Origin: Theristus sp. LFF4_11
Lineage: Eukaryota > Nematoda > Chromadorea > Monhysterida > Xyalidae
Direction: 5' to 3'
NCBI GenBank assembly: GCA_030248135.1
Contig: JASANC010000609.1
Location: forward strand, 1 to 64,000
Length of the DNA: 64,000 bases
Below are positions 1 to 10,502 of this stretch, piece by piece. The stretch's first letter is position 1. Each line of letters opens with the position of its first letter. Position numbers and translations under genes: made by a program. The notes beneath the pieces are model-generated. The model worked only from the letters and a program-made list of their open reading frames with translations, made no database searches and was not told the DNA's origin.

Positions 1-769
1 CTTTTCGCTGAAGGAACCATATAAAATAAACATAATTATCATACTAAAAGATGCCAGATTTACAACAGAACTGGGAAACAATACTCAAAACGGCTGGTAC
101 GTTTGCATCGAAAACGTGACTTTGGCAGCCGTTTTAGCAGACTTGTTTTTCAGTACAGTAATTCTGACATTGTCTCAGTGAAGGCCCATTCATGGACTCG
201 CGCGCGCTGAAGCGCAGGCCTAATTTTAGCACGTGAAGCTGCGACGTTTCTCCTTCATGAATGCGTAGCGAAGTGACGCGAGGCTCTTGCAAGTTCCATG
301 AATGAGGCTTGAAGTGGTACGTGTGCATCGTCTTGCATTTTTAGATCGCCACAAGCATCAACAATGATCTACGCGGTGATCGCACTGGCAGTGCTTAGCA
401 GCAGCAGCTTGGCACAAAACACTGACGAATCGCCAGATATCTGCGAGCTGTTTGGCCGCTGTGTCTCAACACAAACAATTTGTTCCTGTGTCGCAGCATC
501 TTTGGTCCAAATGCTTGTCAGGTAAATTAAAAACCTGTAAAACGCTATGAAAGTTTTTCGGAAACAGAGTACTGTGTCAAACGTGTTCTTTACGAGAGTG
601 ATTCATAGTGATCATGTTTGCATTACAGGGAAAAAGATGCCAAGCCTGTGCTACCGCTGTATCCAACAAATAGCACGTATGTAAAATTGTATTGTATTGT
701 GTTGATTCTTAATTCAGGTCAAGCTTTGATTAGCATTCGACGTAACATGGTTGTTGTGCAAAGGTATAG

Positions 770-1665
770 CTGCAGACCGGTTCACCAGTCCATCGGTAAC
801 AGGCCAGCTTGTTACCGGTCTCCCGGTCTACGGTAGTCCGGTCGTTTGCGGTCGACCGGTCTTCTTAATCTCCGGGAAACCAGTCAACTGGTCTTCCGGC
901 TGATCTGTCCACGGGTCAACCGTTCCAGCGGACCAGCAATCAACCGGTTAACTGGTCTAAAACCCGACCGCTGGTTTACTGATCAACCGGTAGTCTAGTC
1001 AACCAGTCCACTGGTCAACTGGTTACCAGTTGCCGAACCCTTGGTACACCGGTCCATTGTTCAACCGGTCAACTAATCCACTGGTAGCCTAGTTCACCAG
1101 TTCACCGGTCAACTGGTCTACCGGTAGTCCGGTCCACTGGTTGAACAGCTTCCGGTGTACAAGTCAACCAATCAACTGGTCAACCAGTCCATCGGTGGAC
1201 CGGCACACAGGTCAAATGGTCAACCGCTTAACTGGTCTACCGATACAACTAATCTACCGATAGTCCGGTCCCACTGGTCTACCAGTCAGCTGGACTACCG
1301 TTAGACCAGCCTAATGGTCAAACGTTCCACGGCAGTCAAGTTTACCAGTTCACCGGTCAACTGGCATACCAGTAATCCAGTTCATTTGTCCACCAGTCAA
1401 CCGGTCAACTGGTCTATCGGTAGTCGGGTCTACTGGTGCACTTGTCCACGGCTCCCGGTAGTTCGGTCGAATTGTCCACTGGTTGTCAACTGTCCATTTG
1501 GTCACTCACCGGTCAACTTGTCTACCTGCAGACCGGTCCACTGAAAAACTGGCCCACCGGTGAACCGGCCTTTACCGCTAGTCCGATCAACTAGTCTCAC
1601 AGCAGACCGGTCTATTGGTTCACCGATCCATGGGTCAAACCGTTCTCTGGTCAACCGGTCTCTTT
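770..1665 (+). repeat. Degenerate 8-bp-period minisatellite, left arm
   Basis: About 110 units of a diverged octamer, consensus roughly ACYGGTCN, so that CCGGT, CTGGT and CCAGT cores recur every eight bases, for example ACCGGTCA-ACTGGTCT. Cores are partly self-complementary, so any strand can pair locally with many other units. It lies inside intron 2 of the left-arm secreted gene. Confidence 0.85.
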
Positions 1666-1751
1666 TTTTCTGTTTTCGCAACCTTTCGGCTCTCGTAGCT
1701 GTTCTCCTTTGCTGCAGAAGATTCAATTGTAGCTAAATATTATCTTTTCTT

Positions 1752-1957
1752 TAAGATCTGCGACTCAATGCGGTTGTGTGGACGTGAAAGGAAGCTAGTT
1801 TCAATCTTTGTGTGGTAATTCAGAATAGCCTAAGTGACCCGGCCTTATTTAGGGGACTCGGATTCCTTTGCCAATTTTGAATTCATGCTTCGTGCATGAG
1901 ACTGCTTACCCATCTTTGCGCGCATCGAGACGCAAGACCAAAATAAAAGATATTAGA
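1752..1957 (-). repeat. MITE family A copy
   Basis: About 200-bp dispersed repeat. One end reads GACTCAATGCGCGC and the other CGCATTGAGTCGCAG, an imperfect terminal inverted repeat. Inside are the recurring blocks TTTCATGCATGA, AATTCAAAATTGGC, CCGAGTCCC and AAAGATTGAAAC. This copy lies in intron 2 of the left-arm gene. Confidence 0.8.
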
Positions 1958-3803
1958 TAAACGAAAGTTAACGTTTTCAGCACCACTGGTGCCGCAAACG
2001 ACAAAGGAACCGGTGTCATGTGGCGGCGACGACAACGCACAGCCGTGCAATTCAGTGTTGGCGTATGGATGCCCGTATGCCAATTGGATGCCAATCAAAA
2101 GCCTCCAGTTGTGGCGTGCTGCAACCAAAATGAAAATGTGCAAGAACGAGTATGTTTGCAACGGATCTATGAATTTTAGTTTATTATTGTGTTAAATTTA
2201 TTTATTGTTATTTTTTACGATAAAGCATTTTTGAACACCCACCCAACTTAAAATTTTCAATCAACACTTTGATGTTTTGTTGCGCTTCTCTTAACAATTG
2301 AGATTGCTTTGCTAACGAATCTGAATAACTTGTTACCACAATAATTACGTGTGTTCCAGATGCATCTGCAAAGCCGGCTACTTCTTATACGAAGACAAAT
2401 GCAGCCCCTGCAGTGACGCATTCGAGTCGCCGCCGCCACGGCCCGCTCCCGTGTCCTACTGGGGTTACCCGTACCATCGTTATCCGGCATATTATCCGTG
2501 GTACAAAAAGAAGTAAAACTGCTGCTGACTGCCAATGATTGCATTTCACAGTTGATGTTGCACGCGCGATCGTTAGGCGAAACATGACATTTTGTTCAAA
2601 CGTAAAACCTTTTAGTGGCCCAGTGCAGATGTGTTCTTTTTGGTAAAAAAGAAAAAAACCGATGTATTTGCTTCTTGTAACTTTATTTACGGCATTTTAA
2701 ACTACGTTAGAGTTAGCGATATGTTTTCAAAGTTTAAAAATTTGGCTTTGTTGGAGTACTTCGATATTTGTTTTGAGAATTATCAGCAATTTCTTAACAA
2801 CGACCATTGTCTGATGTAGAATAGACGCAAGGTTAAAATAAATTCTTGCAATCACGCAATAAATTCTTGCATCTCACATTACTACTACTAAGAAGCGCGG
2901 CGTTGTCCATCAATAACAATGTGAACCAGTGCGTTTTCTATCTGAAGTAGTCAAGAAACTACTATGAAACAGAGAAAAATCACTTGGAACGAGAAACACG
3001 ACCTGGGTTTGGATCCACATGCTGCAAAAGGTAGGTCCAAATTAACGTTGGGATTGGAGAATTTTCAAGAAAGTTTTTGCCAATTTTAAAGACCAAAACA
3101 ACCATATTTAGTTCTAAAAGTGTAATATTCGAACTCAGCGCGTCAGCGCGGTTCAAATGCACCTATTTTTGTCGACCATCAAGATTTTCCTCCGGCATTT
3201 TAGAATTAAATATGGTTGTTTTGGTCTTTAAAATTGGCAAAAACTTTCTTGAAAATTCTCCAATCCCAACGTTAATTTGGACCTACCTTTTGCAGCATGT
3301 GGATCCAAACCCAGGTCGTGTTTCTCGTTCCAAGTGATTTTTCTCTGTTTCATAGTAGTTTCTTGACTACTTCAGATAGAAAACGCACTGGTTCACATTG
3401 TTATTGATGGACAACGCCGCGCTTCTTAGTAGTAGTAATGTGAGATGCAAGAATTTATTGCGTGATTGCAAGAATTTATTTTAACCTTGCGTCTATTCTA
3501 CATCAGACAATGGTCGTTGTTAAGAAATTGCTGATAATTCTCAAAACAAATATCGAAGTACTCCAACAAAGCCAAATTTTTAAACTTTGAAAACATATCG
3601 CTAACTCTAACGTAGTTTAAAATGCCGTAAATAAAGTTACAAGAAGCAAATACATCGGTTTTTTTTCTTTTTTTACCAAAAAAGAACACATCTGCACTGG
3701 GCCACTAAAAGGTTTTACGTTTGAACAAAATGTCATGTTTCGCCTAACGATCGCGCGTGCAACATCAACTGTGAAATGCAATCATTGGCAGTCAGCAGCA
3801 GTT

Positions 3804-5954
3804 TTACTTCTTTTTGTACCACGGATAATATGCCGGATAACGATGGTACGGGTAACCCCAGTAGGACACGGGAGCGGGCCGTGGCGGCGGCGACTCGAAT
3901 GCGTCACTGCAGGGGCTGCATTTGTCTTCGTATAAGAAGTAGCCGGCTTTGCAGATGCATCTGGAACACACGTAATTATTGTGGTAACAAGTTATTCAGA
4001 TTCGTTAGCAAAGCAATCTCAATTGTTAAGAGAAGCGCAACAAAACATCAAAGTGTTGATTGAAAATTTTAAGTTGGGTGGGTGTTCAAAAATGCTTTAT
4101 CGTAAAAAATAACAATAAATAAATTTAACACAATAATAAACTAAAATTCATAGATCCGTTGCAAACATACTCGTTCTTGCACATTTTCATTTTGGTTGCA
4201 GCACGCCACAACTGGAGGCTTTTGATTGGCATCCAATTGGCATACGGGCATCCATACGCCAACACTGAATTGCACGGCTGTGCGTTGTCGTCGCCGCCAC
4301 ATGACACCGGTTCCTTTGTCGTTTGCGGCACCAGTGGTGCTGAAAACGTTAACTTTCGTTTATCTAATATCTTTTATTTTGGTCCCGCGTCTCAATGCGC
4401 GCATAGATGGGTAAGCAGTCTCATGCACGACGCGGGAATTCAAAATTGGCAAAGGGATCCGAGTCCCCTAAATAAGGCCGGGTCACTTAGGCTATTCTGA
4501 ATTACCACATAAAGATTGAAACTAGTTTCCTTTCACGTCCACAACCGCATTGAGTCGCAGGTTTTAAAGAAAAGATAATATTTAGCTACAATTGAATCTT
4601 CTGCAGCAAAGGAGAACAGCTACGAGAGCCGAAAGGTTGCGAAAACAGAAAAAAAGAGACCGGTTGACCAGAGAACGGTTTGACCCATGGATCGGTGAAC
4701 CAATAGACCGGTCTGCTGTGAGACTAGTTGATCGGACTAGCGGTAAAGGCCGGTTCACCGGTGGGCCAGTTTTTCAGTGGACCGGTCTGCAGGTAGACAA
4801 GTTGACCGGTGAGTGACCAAATGGACAGTTGACAACCAGTGGACAATTCGACCGAACTACCGGGAGCCGTGGACAAGTGCACCAGTAGACCCGACTACCG
4901 ATAGACCAGTTGACCGGTTGACTGGTGGACAAATGAACTGGATTACTGGTATGCCAGTTGACCGGTGAACTGGTAAACTTGACTGCCGTGGAACGTTTGA
5001 CCATTAGGCTGGTCTAACGGTAGTCCAGCTGACTGGTAGACCAGTGGGACCGGACTATCGGTAGATTAGTTGTATCGGTAGACCAGTTAAGCGGTTGACC
5101 ATTTGACCTGTGTGCCGGTCCACCGATGGACTGGTTGACCAGTTGATTGGTTGACTTGTACACCGGAAGCTGTTCAACCAGTGGACCGGACTACCGGTAG
5201 ACCAGTTGACCGGTGAACTGGTGAACTAGGCTACCAGTGGATTAGTTGACCGGTTGAACAATGGACCGGTGTACCAAGGGTTCGGCAACTGGTAACCAGT
5301 TGACCAGTGGACTGGTTGACTAGACTACCGGTTGATCAGTAAACCAGCGGTCGGGTTTTAGACCAGTTAACCGGTTGATTGCTGGTCCGCTGGAACGGTT
5401 GACCCGTGGACAGATCAGCCGGAAGACCAGTTGACTGGTTTACCGGAGATTAAGAAGACAGGTCGACCGCAAACGACCGGACTACCGTAGACCGGTAGAC
5501 CGGTAACAAGCTGGCCTGTTACCGATGGACTGGTGAACCGGTCTGCAGCTATACCTTTGCACAACAACCATGTTACGTCGAATGCTAATCAAAAGCTATG
5601 ACCTGAATTAAGAATCAACACAATACAATACAATTTACATACGTGCTATTGTTGGATACAGCGGTAGCACAGGCTTGGCGTCTTTTCCCTGTAATGCAAA
5701 CATGATCACTATGAATCACTCTCGTAAAGAACACGTTTGACACAGTACTCTGTTTCCGAAAAACTTTCATAGCGTTTTACAGGTTTTTAATTTACCTGAC
5801 AAGCATTTGGACCAAAGATGCTGCGACACAGGAACAAATTGTTTGTGTTGAGGACACAGCGGCCAAACAGCTCGCAGATATCTGGCGATTCGTCAGTGTT
5901 TTGTGCCAAGCTGCTGCTGCTAAGCACTGCCAGTGCGATCACCGCGTAGATCAT
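3804..5954 (-). CDS. Small secreted cysteine-rich protein (TIL/EB-like), right-arm copy
   Basis: The four exons, in coding order, are 5954-5796, 5688-5643, 4339-4171 and 3960-3804; they join in phase to 176 codons plus stop. Residues 1-18 form a signal peptide with a hydrophobic core and a Ser-rich end (LAQ). The mature part has scattered cysteines (CELFGRC, SCGGDDNAQPC, CKNECICKAGYFLYEDKC) and a Pro/Tyr-rich tail ending WYKKK. The C-x-C-x-x-G-Y-x4-K-C pattern resembles trypsin-inhibitor-like or EB modules, but the cysteine count is too low for a firm family call. Intron 2 (about 1.3 kb) holds the minisatellite and a MITE. The start was chosen because the signal peptide begins at this ATG. 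A second copy lies in the other palindrome arm. Function is unknown; secretion is inferred. Confidence 0.6.
4368..4566 (+). repeat. MITE family A copy
   Basis: Mirror copy of the 1752-1957 element in the right palindrome arm, with the same internal blocks and both ends present. Confidence 0.8.
4651..5546 (-). repeat. Degenerate 8-bp-period minisatellite, right arm
   Basis: Mirror copy of the left-arm octamer array inside intron 2 of the right-arm gene. It is nearly colinear with its partner unit by unit, so the whole array was duplicated as a block and did not expand independently. Confidence 0.85.
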
Positions 5955-6315
5955 TGTTGATGCTTGTGGCGATCTAAAAATGCAAGACGTGCACACGTAC
6001 CACTTCAAGCCTCATTCATGGAACTTGCAAGCGCTCGCGTCACTTCGCTACGCATTCATGAAGCAAAAACGTCGCAGCTTCACGTGCTAAAATTAGGCCT
6101 GCGCTTCAGCGCGCGCGAGTCCATGAATGGGCCTTCACTGAGACAATGTCAGAATTACTGTACTGAAAAACGTCTGCTAAAACGGCTGCCAAAGTCACGT
6201 TTTCGATGCAAACGTGTACCAGCCGTTTGAGTATTGTTTCCCAGTTCTGTTGTAAATCTGGCATCTTTAGTATGATAATTATGTTTATTTTATATGGTTC
6301 CTTCAGCGAAAAGAG

Positions 6316-7751
6316 GCAGATGCGTTTTTGTACATTTGCAGTTTTGGTGTCAGAAAAAGTTTGCGATTTGACTGTTAATGAACAGTGTGAATCATAGGCG
6401 ACCCAGAACGTCAGTGTTGAGCTTGTTGACTTTTACGTCTGTCAGTGCTCCTGCCTCTATTTAGTAACTGGTAAAGTGCAACTTTTCATTTCCATCAAAC
6501 GCATAAAAACCAATCCTGACAACCCTAAAAACCTGTTCATAAAAACTGTGTATGCTCCAGCTATGGAAATTAAAAAATGTCCTTGGAAAGAACCAAAAGA
6601 AAACACACAAACAAACACACGCACATGTGTTATGTAACCTGAACAGTTTTTGGGATACACAGGATACATACATGTATACATGATGAAAACAGACAGTTTT
6701 TCACAAAAAAAGAATTAAAAAAAAATTTCAGCCCACAGAGCAAGAAAACGGGAAGACTTGAGAAATGTTCATTGAGCACGTGTGAACGGCAGAGTCTGAA
6801 GGTCAACCGAGGGTCAAGTTGTGGCTCGTGCTTTTTTTACCAGCCACTGCAACCGTTAGAAACTTTTACCTATCAATCATAGAAAATCATTGGCATGTCT
6901 TTTGGACGTTCTAATTTCACATTCATTTTCTTTCACACTTGTCAAAACGGCACTAAGTTGCGAATTCTCAAATTGGAATAAAGTCATTTTTGCGTTTCAC
7001 TTTGCACGCACCGGTGATGTGAACGAGCAAAAAGGGTGCAGCCGTCTTGTACCCACGACCAGAAAAATTCTTGGGTTGTACACCGCACGATATCAACTTT
7101 TCAACAAGAAAAGCTTCCAGAAATTTCAACCCCTGATGTTTTAGAAACGTTAATTTCCATGCCACACACGCACACAACACTGCCCTAAACAACACATAAA
7201 CAACCAACCGCGTTGCATACAGTCCAACAGCGTTTGAAGAAACGTGCACACTGTCGAAACTCGTTCGGTCAAACAAGCCCGAGCAAGCACTAGCACGCTG
7301 TAAAGCTCGTACGTGTTGCACAAAGCCGACAACATATGTGTAGCTGGCCCCTCAACTCAAACACGATCAGGCTCCACTGTCTTCCTGCAACGAAGAATGC
7401 GCAGCATAACGACTTTTTCAATAATGCAAGGCTATGATGGTGTGGGTGTGCGTTGTGCGTTGCATGTGGTGAAGACTCGAAGCAAAACAGACAGACTCCG
7501 CAGCATTTGGCTTTGGCTGACGCAGAAGCTAAAATGTGATAACATTCACCGCCGCAGGGTAGGACAAGCCGAGACGTGTTCTGCAAGTTATTGTGTAGTT
7601 TGCATTTTTGTGGTTTTCAGGCTGAACAGTTTTTATTTCGTCCTTTGCATTGAATCACTGTTGACTAAAACTGCTTGTGTTGTTATTTTCATTTTTTATA
7701 TGATTCAGGGTTTATCTAAAGCACGATTTCAGCATTAAAGGAAGCAAGAAA
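6316..7751. other. Spacer, no gene seen
   Basis: Unique A+T-rich sequence between the palindrome and the testican gene. Short open frames here overlap on both strands, lack splice-consistent partners and show no recognisable protein. The testican promoter is presumably in the last few hundred bases, but no TATA box or other element is convincing. Confidence 0.5.
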
Positions 7752-9876
7752 ATGTGGCTGCGAGTGCTGTTGACCGCGTTCTGCTTGGTCGCAGCAACCG
7801 TTGCTGAGGTACTGAGTCCACTGATTGTCTTCTCAATCCATTGATGCCATTCTCAATCAATTTTATGTGCCAACAAAAAGCGCCAGCGGTTTTCAGAACA
7901 TCTCGATGCTTGAACATTTTCCCCAACCATTATTGAGCTATCGTTTTGTTTGATAAAGTTACAAAAGTATGCTTTTTTTCAAACTCGTTTCAGTCAACGG
8001 ACTCGTGGCATGTTTACTTCCCAGACGCGTTTGATGAAGGTTTGCGTTTTGGTGCATGACTGGCACAAATTCAAAAAAAAAACAGTTACTTTGTCTTGCA
8101 ACTACTGCACATGGATACCATTGCATGTTTTCAGATGATCTTTGCAAAGTTCTAAACTGCCAGCAAAACCAGGTGTGCCTGTTGAAAGGCTCGAACGCAT
8201 TTTGCATCAACAAAGATCAGTTGAATGAAATGTGAGGCGAACAAATTCAGTCCTTTTATCGATTTGAAACAACAACAAAACCTACTTTTACTTCGCAGCC
8301 ACGGACTAAAGATCGACCCGAAAACCGGGTTGGAGATTGACTACAAACCAGAAAGAACTTTGGAAGAGAAAATACGGTGGCATCACAAAAAGCTTCATGC
8401 GAAGTCAGCCATTTTGAAGGCGACAGACGATGAGCTAAACGAGGTGAAGGAATAAACTTGGGTTTTTGGTTTTGCAGCAAATTTTTGGCCTCCAAAAAGA
8501 CGAGCCGGAGGAGGGGGTAATGCCAAACTGACTTTCAGTTTCGATGCTAAAAACAGTTCACTGCTCTGACCGGTTTGTTGCAGGTCACGCGGTTCATCAA
8601 GAAACGTTTCCAGTCGCATCAGAGCGCTGCTCACCGTCACGAGTCCAGGCACGCGGATGCAGAGTCGCATCACGGTCATTGGCTATTATTGCTTTTTGTT
8701 GAAGTGTCGACCACTAATTCTATATTCTATTGTTGTTTACCCCACGCTTTTCAGATGAATGTTCCGCTGATGAGTTGCGCGCGATCGGTGGCCGTTTGCT
8801 GCAGTGGTTCGGTGATGTGCACAGCAAATACGCCGGCGACATCGCGCCGTTGCCACGTTCGTGTGTTCGGTTGTTGCGGGGGCTGGTTGGTGTTTAGGCA
8901 AGAATACAAGATCGGCTAAAGACAAATCAAGCTCGTCAAGAGTCAGGGCGCCACCGCAGATTTCCTTGACAGCGGGGGGCAACCAACAGTGAACGTTCAT
9001 TGATTGCTTCAGGCCACCGCATTCACTGCCGGCAAGATGTGGCGTGGATGTTCCAACGGTGGGATCGCGACGGGGACGCCGAGTTGACCGTGGAAGAGCT
9101 GGGCAGCTTGGAGGGCGACCCGTACGAGCGCTGCATCGCGCCGTTCATTGATCGCTGCGACGAGAACGCGGACGACGCTGTCTCGCTGGACGAGTGGTGC
9201 GACTGCTTCCTCTGGGTCGGCAACGGTAAATCAAACAGGCCTGCCAATCAGGAAAGCCGAAAAAACGTTCGGGAAAATAGCGACCGAAGTTGAGTCACTG
9301 GCGACCCGGTACTGGGCGGGGCTTAAAGCCGTCCGTTTCTTGTGACGAGGTGTGTCCATCGTGATTTGTTCACCCTTACACTCACATCACCCGAGTTTGG
9401 TACGTTCGGGTGTTTTGGAACCGGTGGAGGAGCTGCAAACAAATCAATAAACCAAAAAGGATTGCAACAACAAACACGTAGTTGCATGAGCGTAAACCGC
9501 AAAGCATAACTTACGTGAACAAACGCTGTGGGTCAACTTTTTCAATGCAACTTAGTTCTTTCAGAGAACGACGAACCGCCGTGTCACGCCGCAAAGCACG
9601 CGGTCGATCCGCATGCGTTCGGTGAGTGAAAAGGCAATAACAGTCGAACAAACTCTTTCAAAATTCCATAGCGCAATACTGTGACCGCCATACATCACCG
9701 GCTGAATGTCACTGACAGGTGCGTTTGTGCCGCGATGCGACGTCGATGGTTATTACCGCGTGGAGCAATGCCACGAGCAGCAGTGCTGGTGCACCGACCG
9801 ATGGGGCAGAGAGTTCGATCGATCGCGCACGCACGGCAAACGCCCCGACTGCGGTCAATACGGTGCGGTCGCTTGA
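7752..9876 (+). CDS. SPOCK: Testican/SPOCK-like secreted proteoglycan core
   Basis: Nine exons (7752-7808, 7994-8039, 8135-8231, 8299-8443, 8584-8674, 8755-8889, 9013-9225, 9565-9621, 9719-9876) join in phase to 332 residues. The order is: signal peptide (MWLRVLLTAFCLVAATVA); a short follistatin-like Cys segment (CKVLNCQQNQVC) near residue 36; a charged linker; a SPARC-type extracellular Ca-binding module with paired EF loops (DRDGDAELTVEEL, then DENADDAVSLDEW) and the CDCF cysteines; and a C-terminal thyroglobulin type-1 domain (CWCT core, residues about 283-325). This is the testican architecture without the Kazal part clearly visible and without the long acidic glycosaminoglycan tail of vertebrate members, so it is shorter. 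Testicans are extracellular matrix proteins that bind Ca2+ and can inhibit proteases; that role here is by family only. Confidence 0.9.
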
Positions 9877-10502
9877 AATTGCATAATTGAGTTCAAATTC
9901 CCGGACACACTGATAGTGTTTGAAGCAAAAAGTTTTTTTTTCAAACGAACTTTTCTGATAAAATCTTTGAAACATTCAGCCGAACCAGAAGGCGACGATG
10001 AAAATTAGCAATATTTACCCGAGACATTCGAACCCGGAATCATACCATCACACATCACATGCGTAGACCCTGATCTAGATGTTTGTGATCAACTTTTGTT
10101 GTATTTGTGTCTTTTCCATCGGTGAAGCTTTTGCAATATGTTTTTTGCGATAGAGAACTGTTTCGTGAGGTCATTGTTGTTTTGATTTGATTGTCATCTT
10201 CTGCTGTTGCATTTAGTACGAGTTCATATTGGTGCTGTTTTGTTTGTAATTTTAAAGTTTTTTTTCTCAAAACGAATTGAATGTTGTACGAAACTAAAAA
10301 CCGGAAACGTGCCTTATCGGTGTACAGCATTTCAAAGATTTCATTCAATTTTTATCAAAGATGGTCTTGTCTGAATTTTCATGATAATAGAATTTGTGAC
10401 AAATTTTGTATGTTAGCGCGAAAATAAAGCAGAAAATACATACTATACAAAACCGAGTGAGCAGTTCGGTACACCTCCACCGTCAATCTTCAAATGCGCC
10501 GC
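9877..10502. other. Intergenic, no gene seen
   Basis: A+T-rich sequence between the 3' ends of the convergent testican and VWA genes. It must hold both 3' UTRs. An AATAAA-like signal for the minus-strand gene is not clear; AAAATAAAG at 10420-10428 is on the plus strand, 540 bases past the testican stop. Confidence 0.4.

Larger units (their letters stand above)
364..2516 (+). pseudogene. Left-arm copy of secreted cysteine-rich protein, frameshifted
   Basis: This is the mirror copy of the right-arm gene. Exons by homology are 364-521, 629-676, 1981-2149 and 2360-2516, with GT..AG boundaries conserved. Compared with the right arm, exon 1 lacks one C near 457 and exon 2 has two extra A residues, in an A-run near 634 and in the CAACAAATAG stretch. 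The joined exons therefore lose the right-arm frame after the first cysteines. Translation starts with the same signal peptide (MIYAVIALAVLSSSSLAQ) and then diverges. Both changes sit in short homopolymers, so sequencing error is as likely as true decay. If the palindrome is artefactual, this is a second noisy read of one gene. Confidence 0.5.
1..6315. repeat. Giant inverted repeat (palindrome), arms about 3.1 kb
   Basis: Bases 1-3118 are the near-identical reverse complement of about 3198-6315; the 79-bp unpaired centre is about 3119-3197. Matching pairs include the first bases (CTTTTCGCTGAAGGAACC) against 6298-6315, the minisatellite, a MITE copy and every exon of a small secreted gene. The arms differ mainly by single-base indels, often in homopolymers, plus scattered substitutions. 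The left arm runs into the window edge, so the full arm length is unknown; the right arm goes on past 6315 into sequence with no visible partner. It is either a real gene-bearing palindrome or a foldback/assembly artefact. Confidence 0.95.

Noticed and set aside
770..1665. Possible CRISPR array from regularly spaced repeats
   Set aside because: Period is 8 bases with no spacers, and the genome is animal.
2980..3337. Open frames at the palindrome centre ending in HVDPNPGR, resembling a 2A-like or non-LTR retrotransposon N-terminus
   Set aside because: The motif lacks the required Gly-Pro end and the rest of the frame has no retroelement match; it appears twice only because of the inverted repeat.
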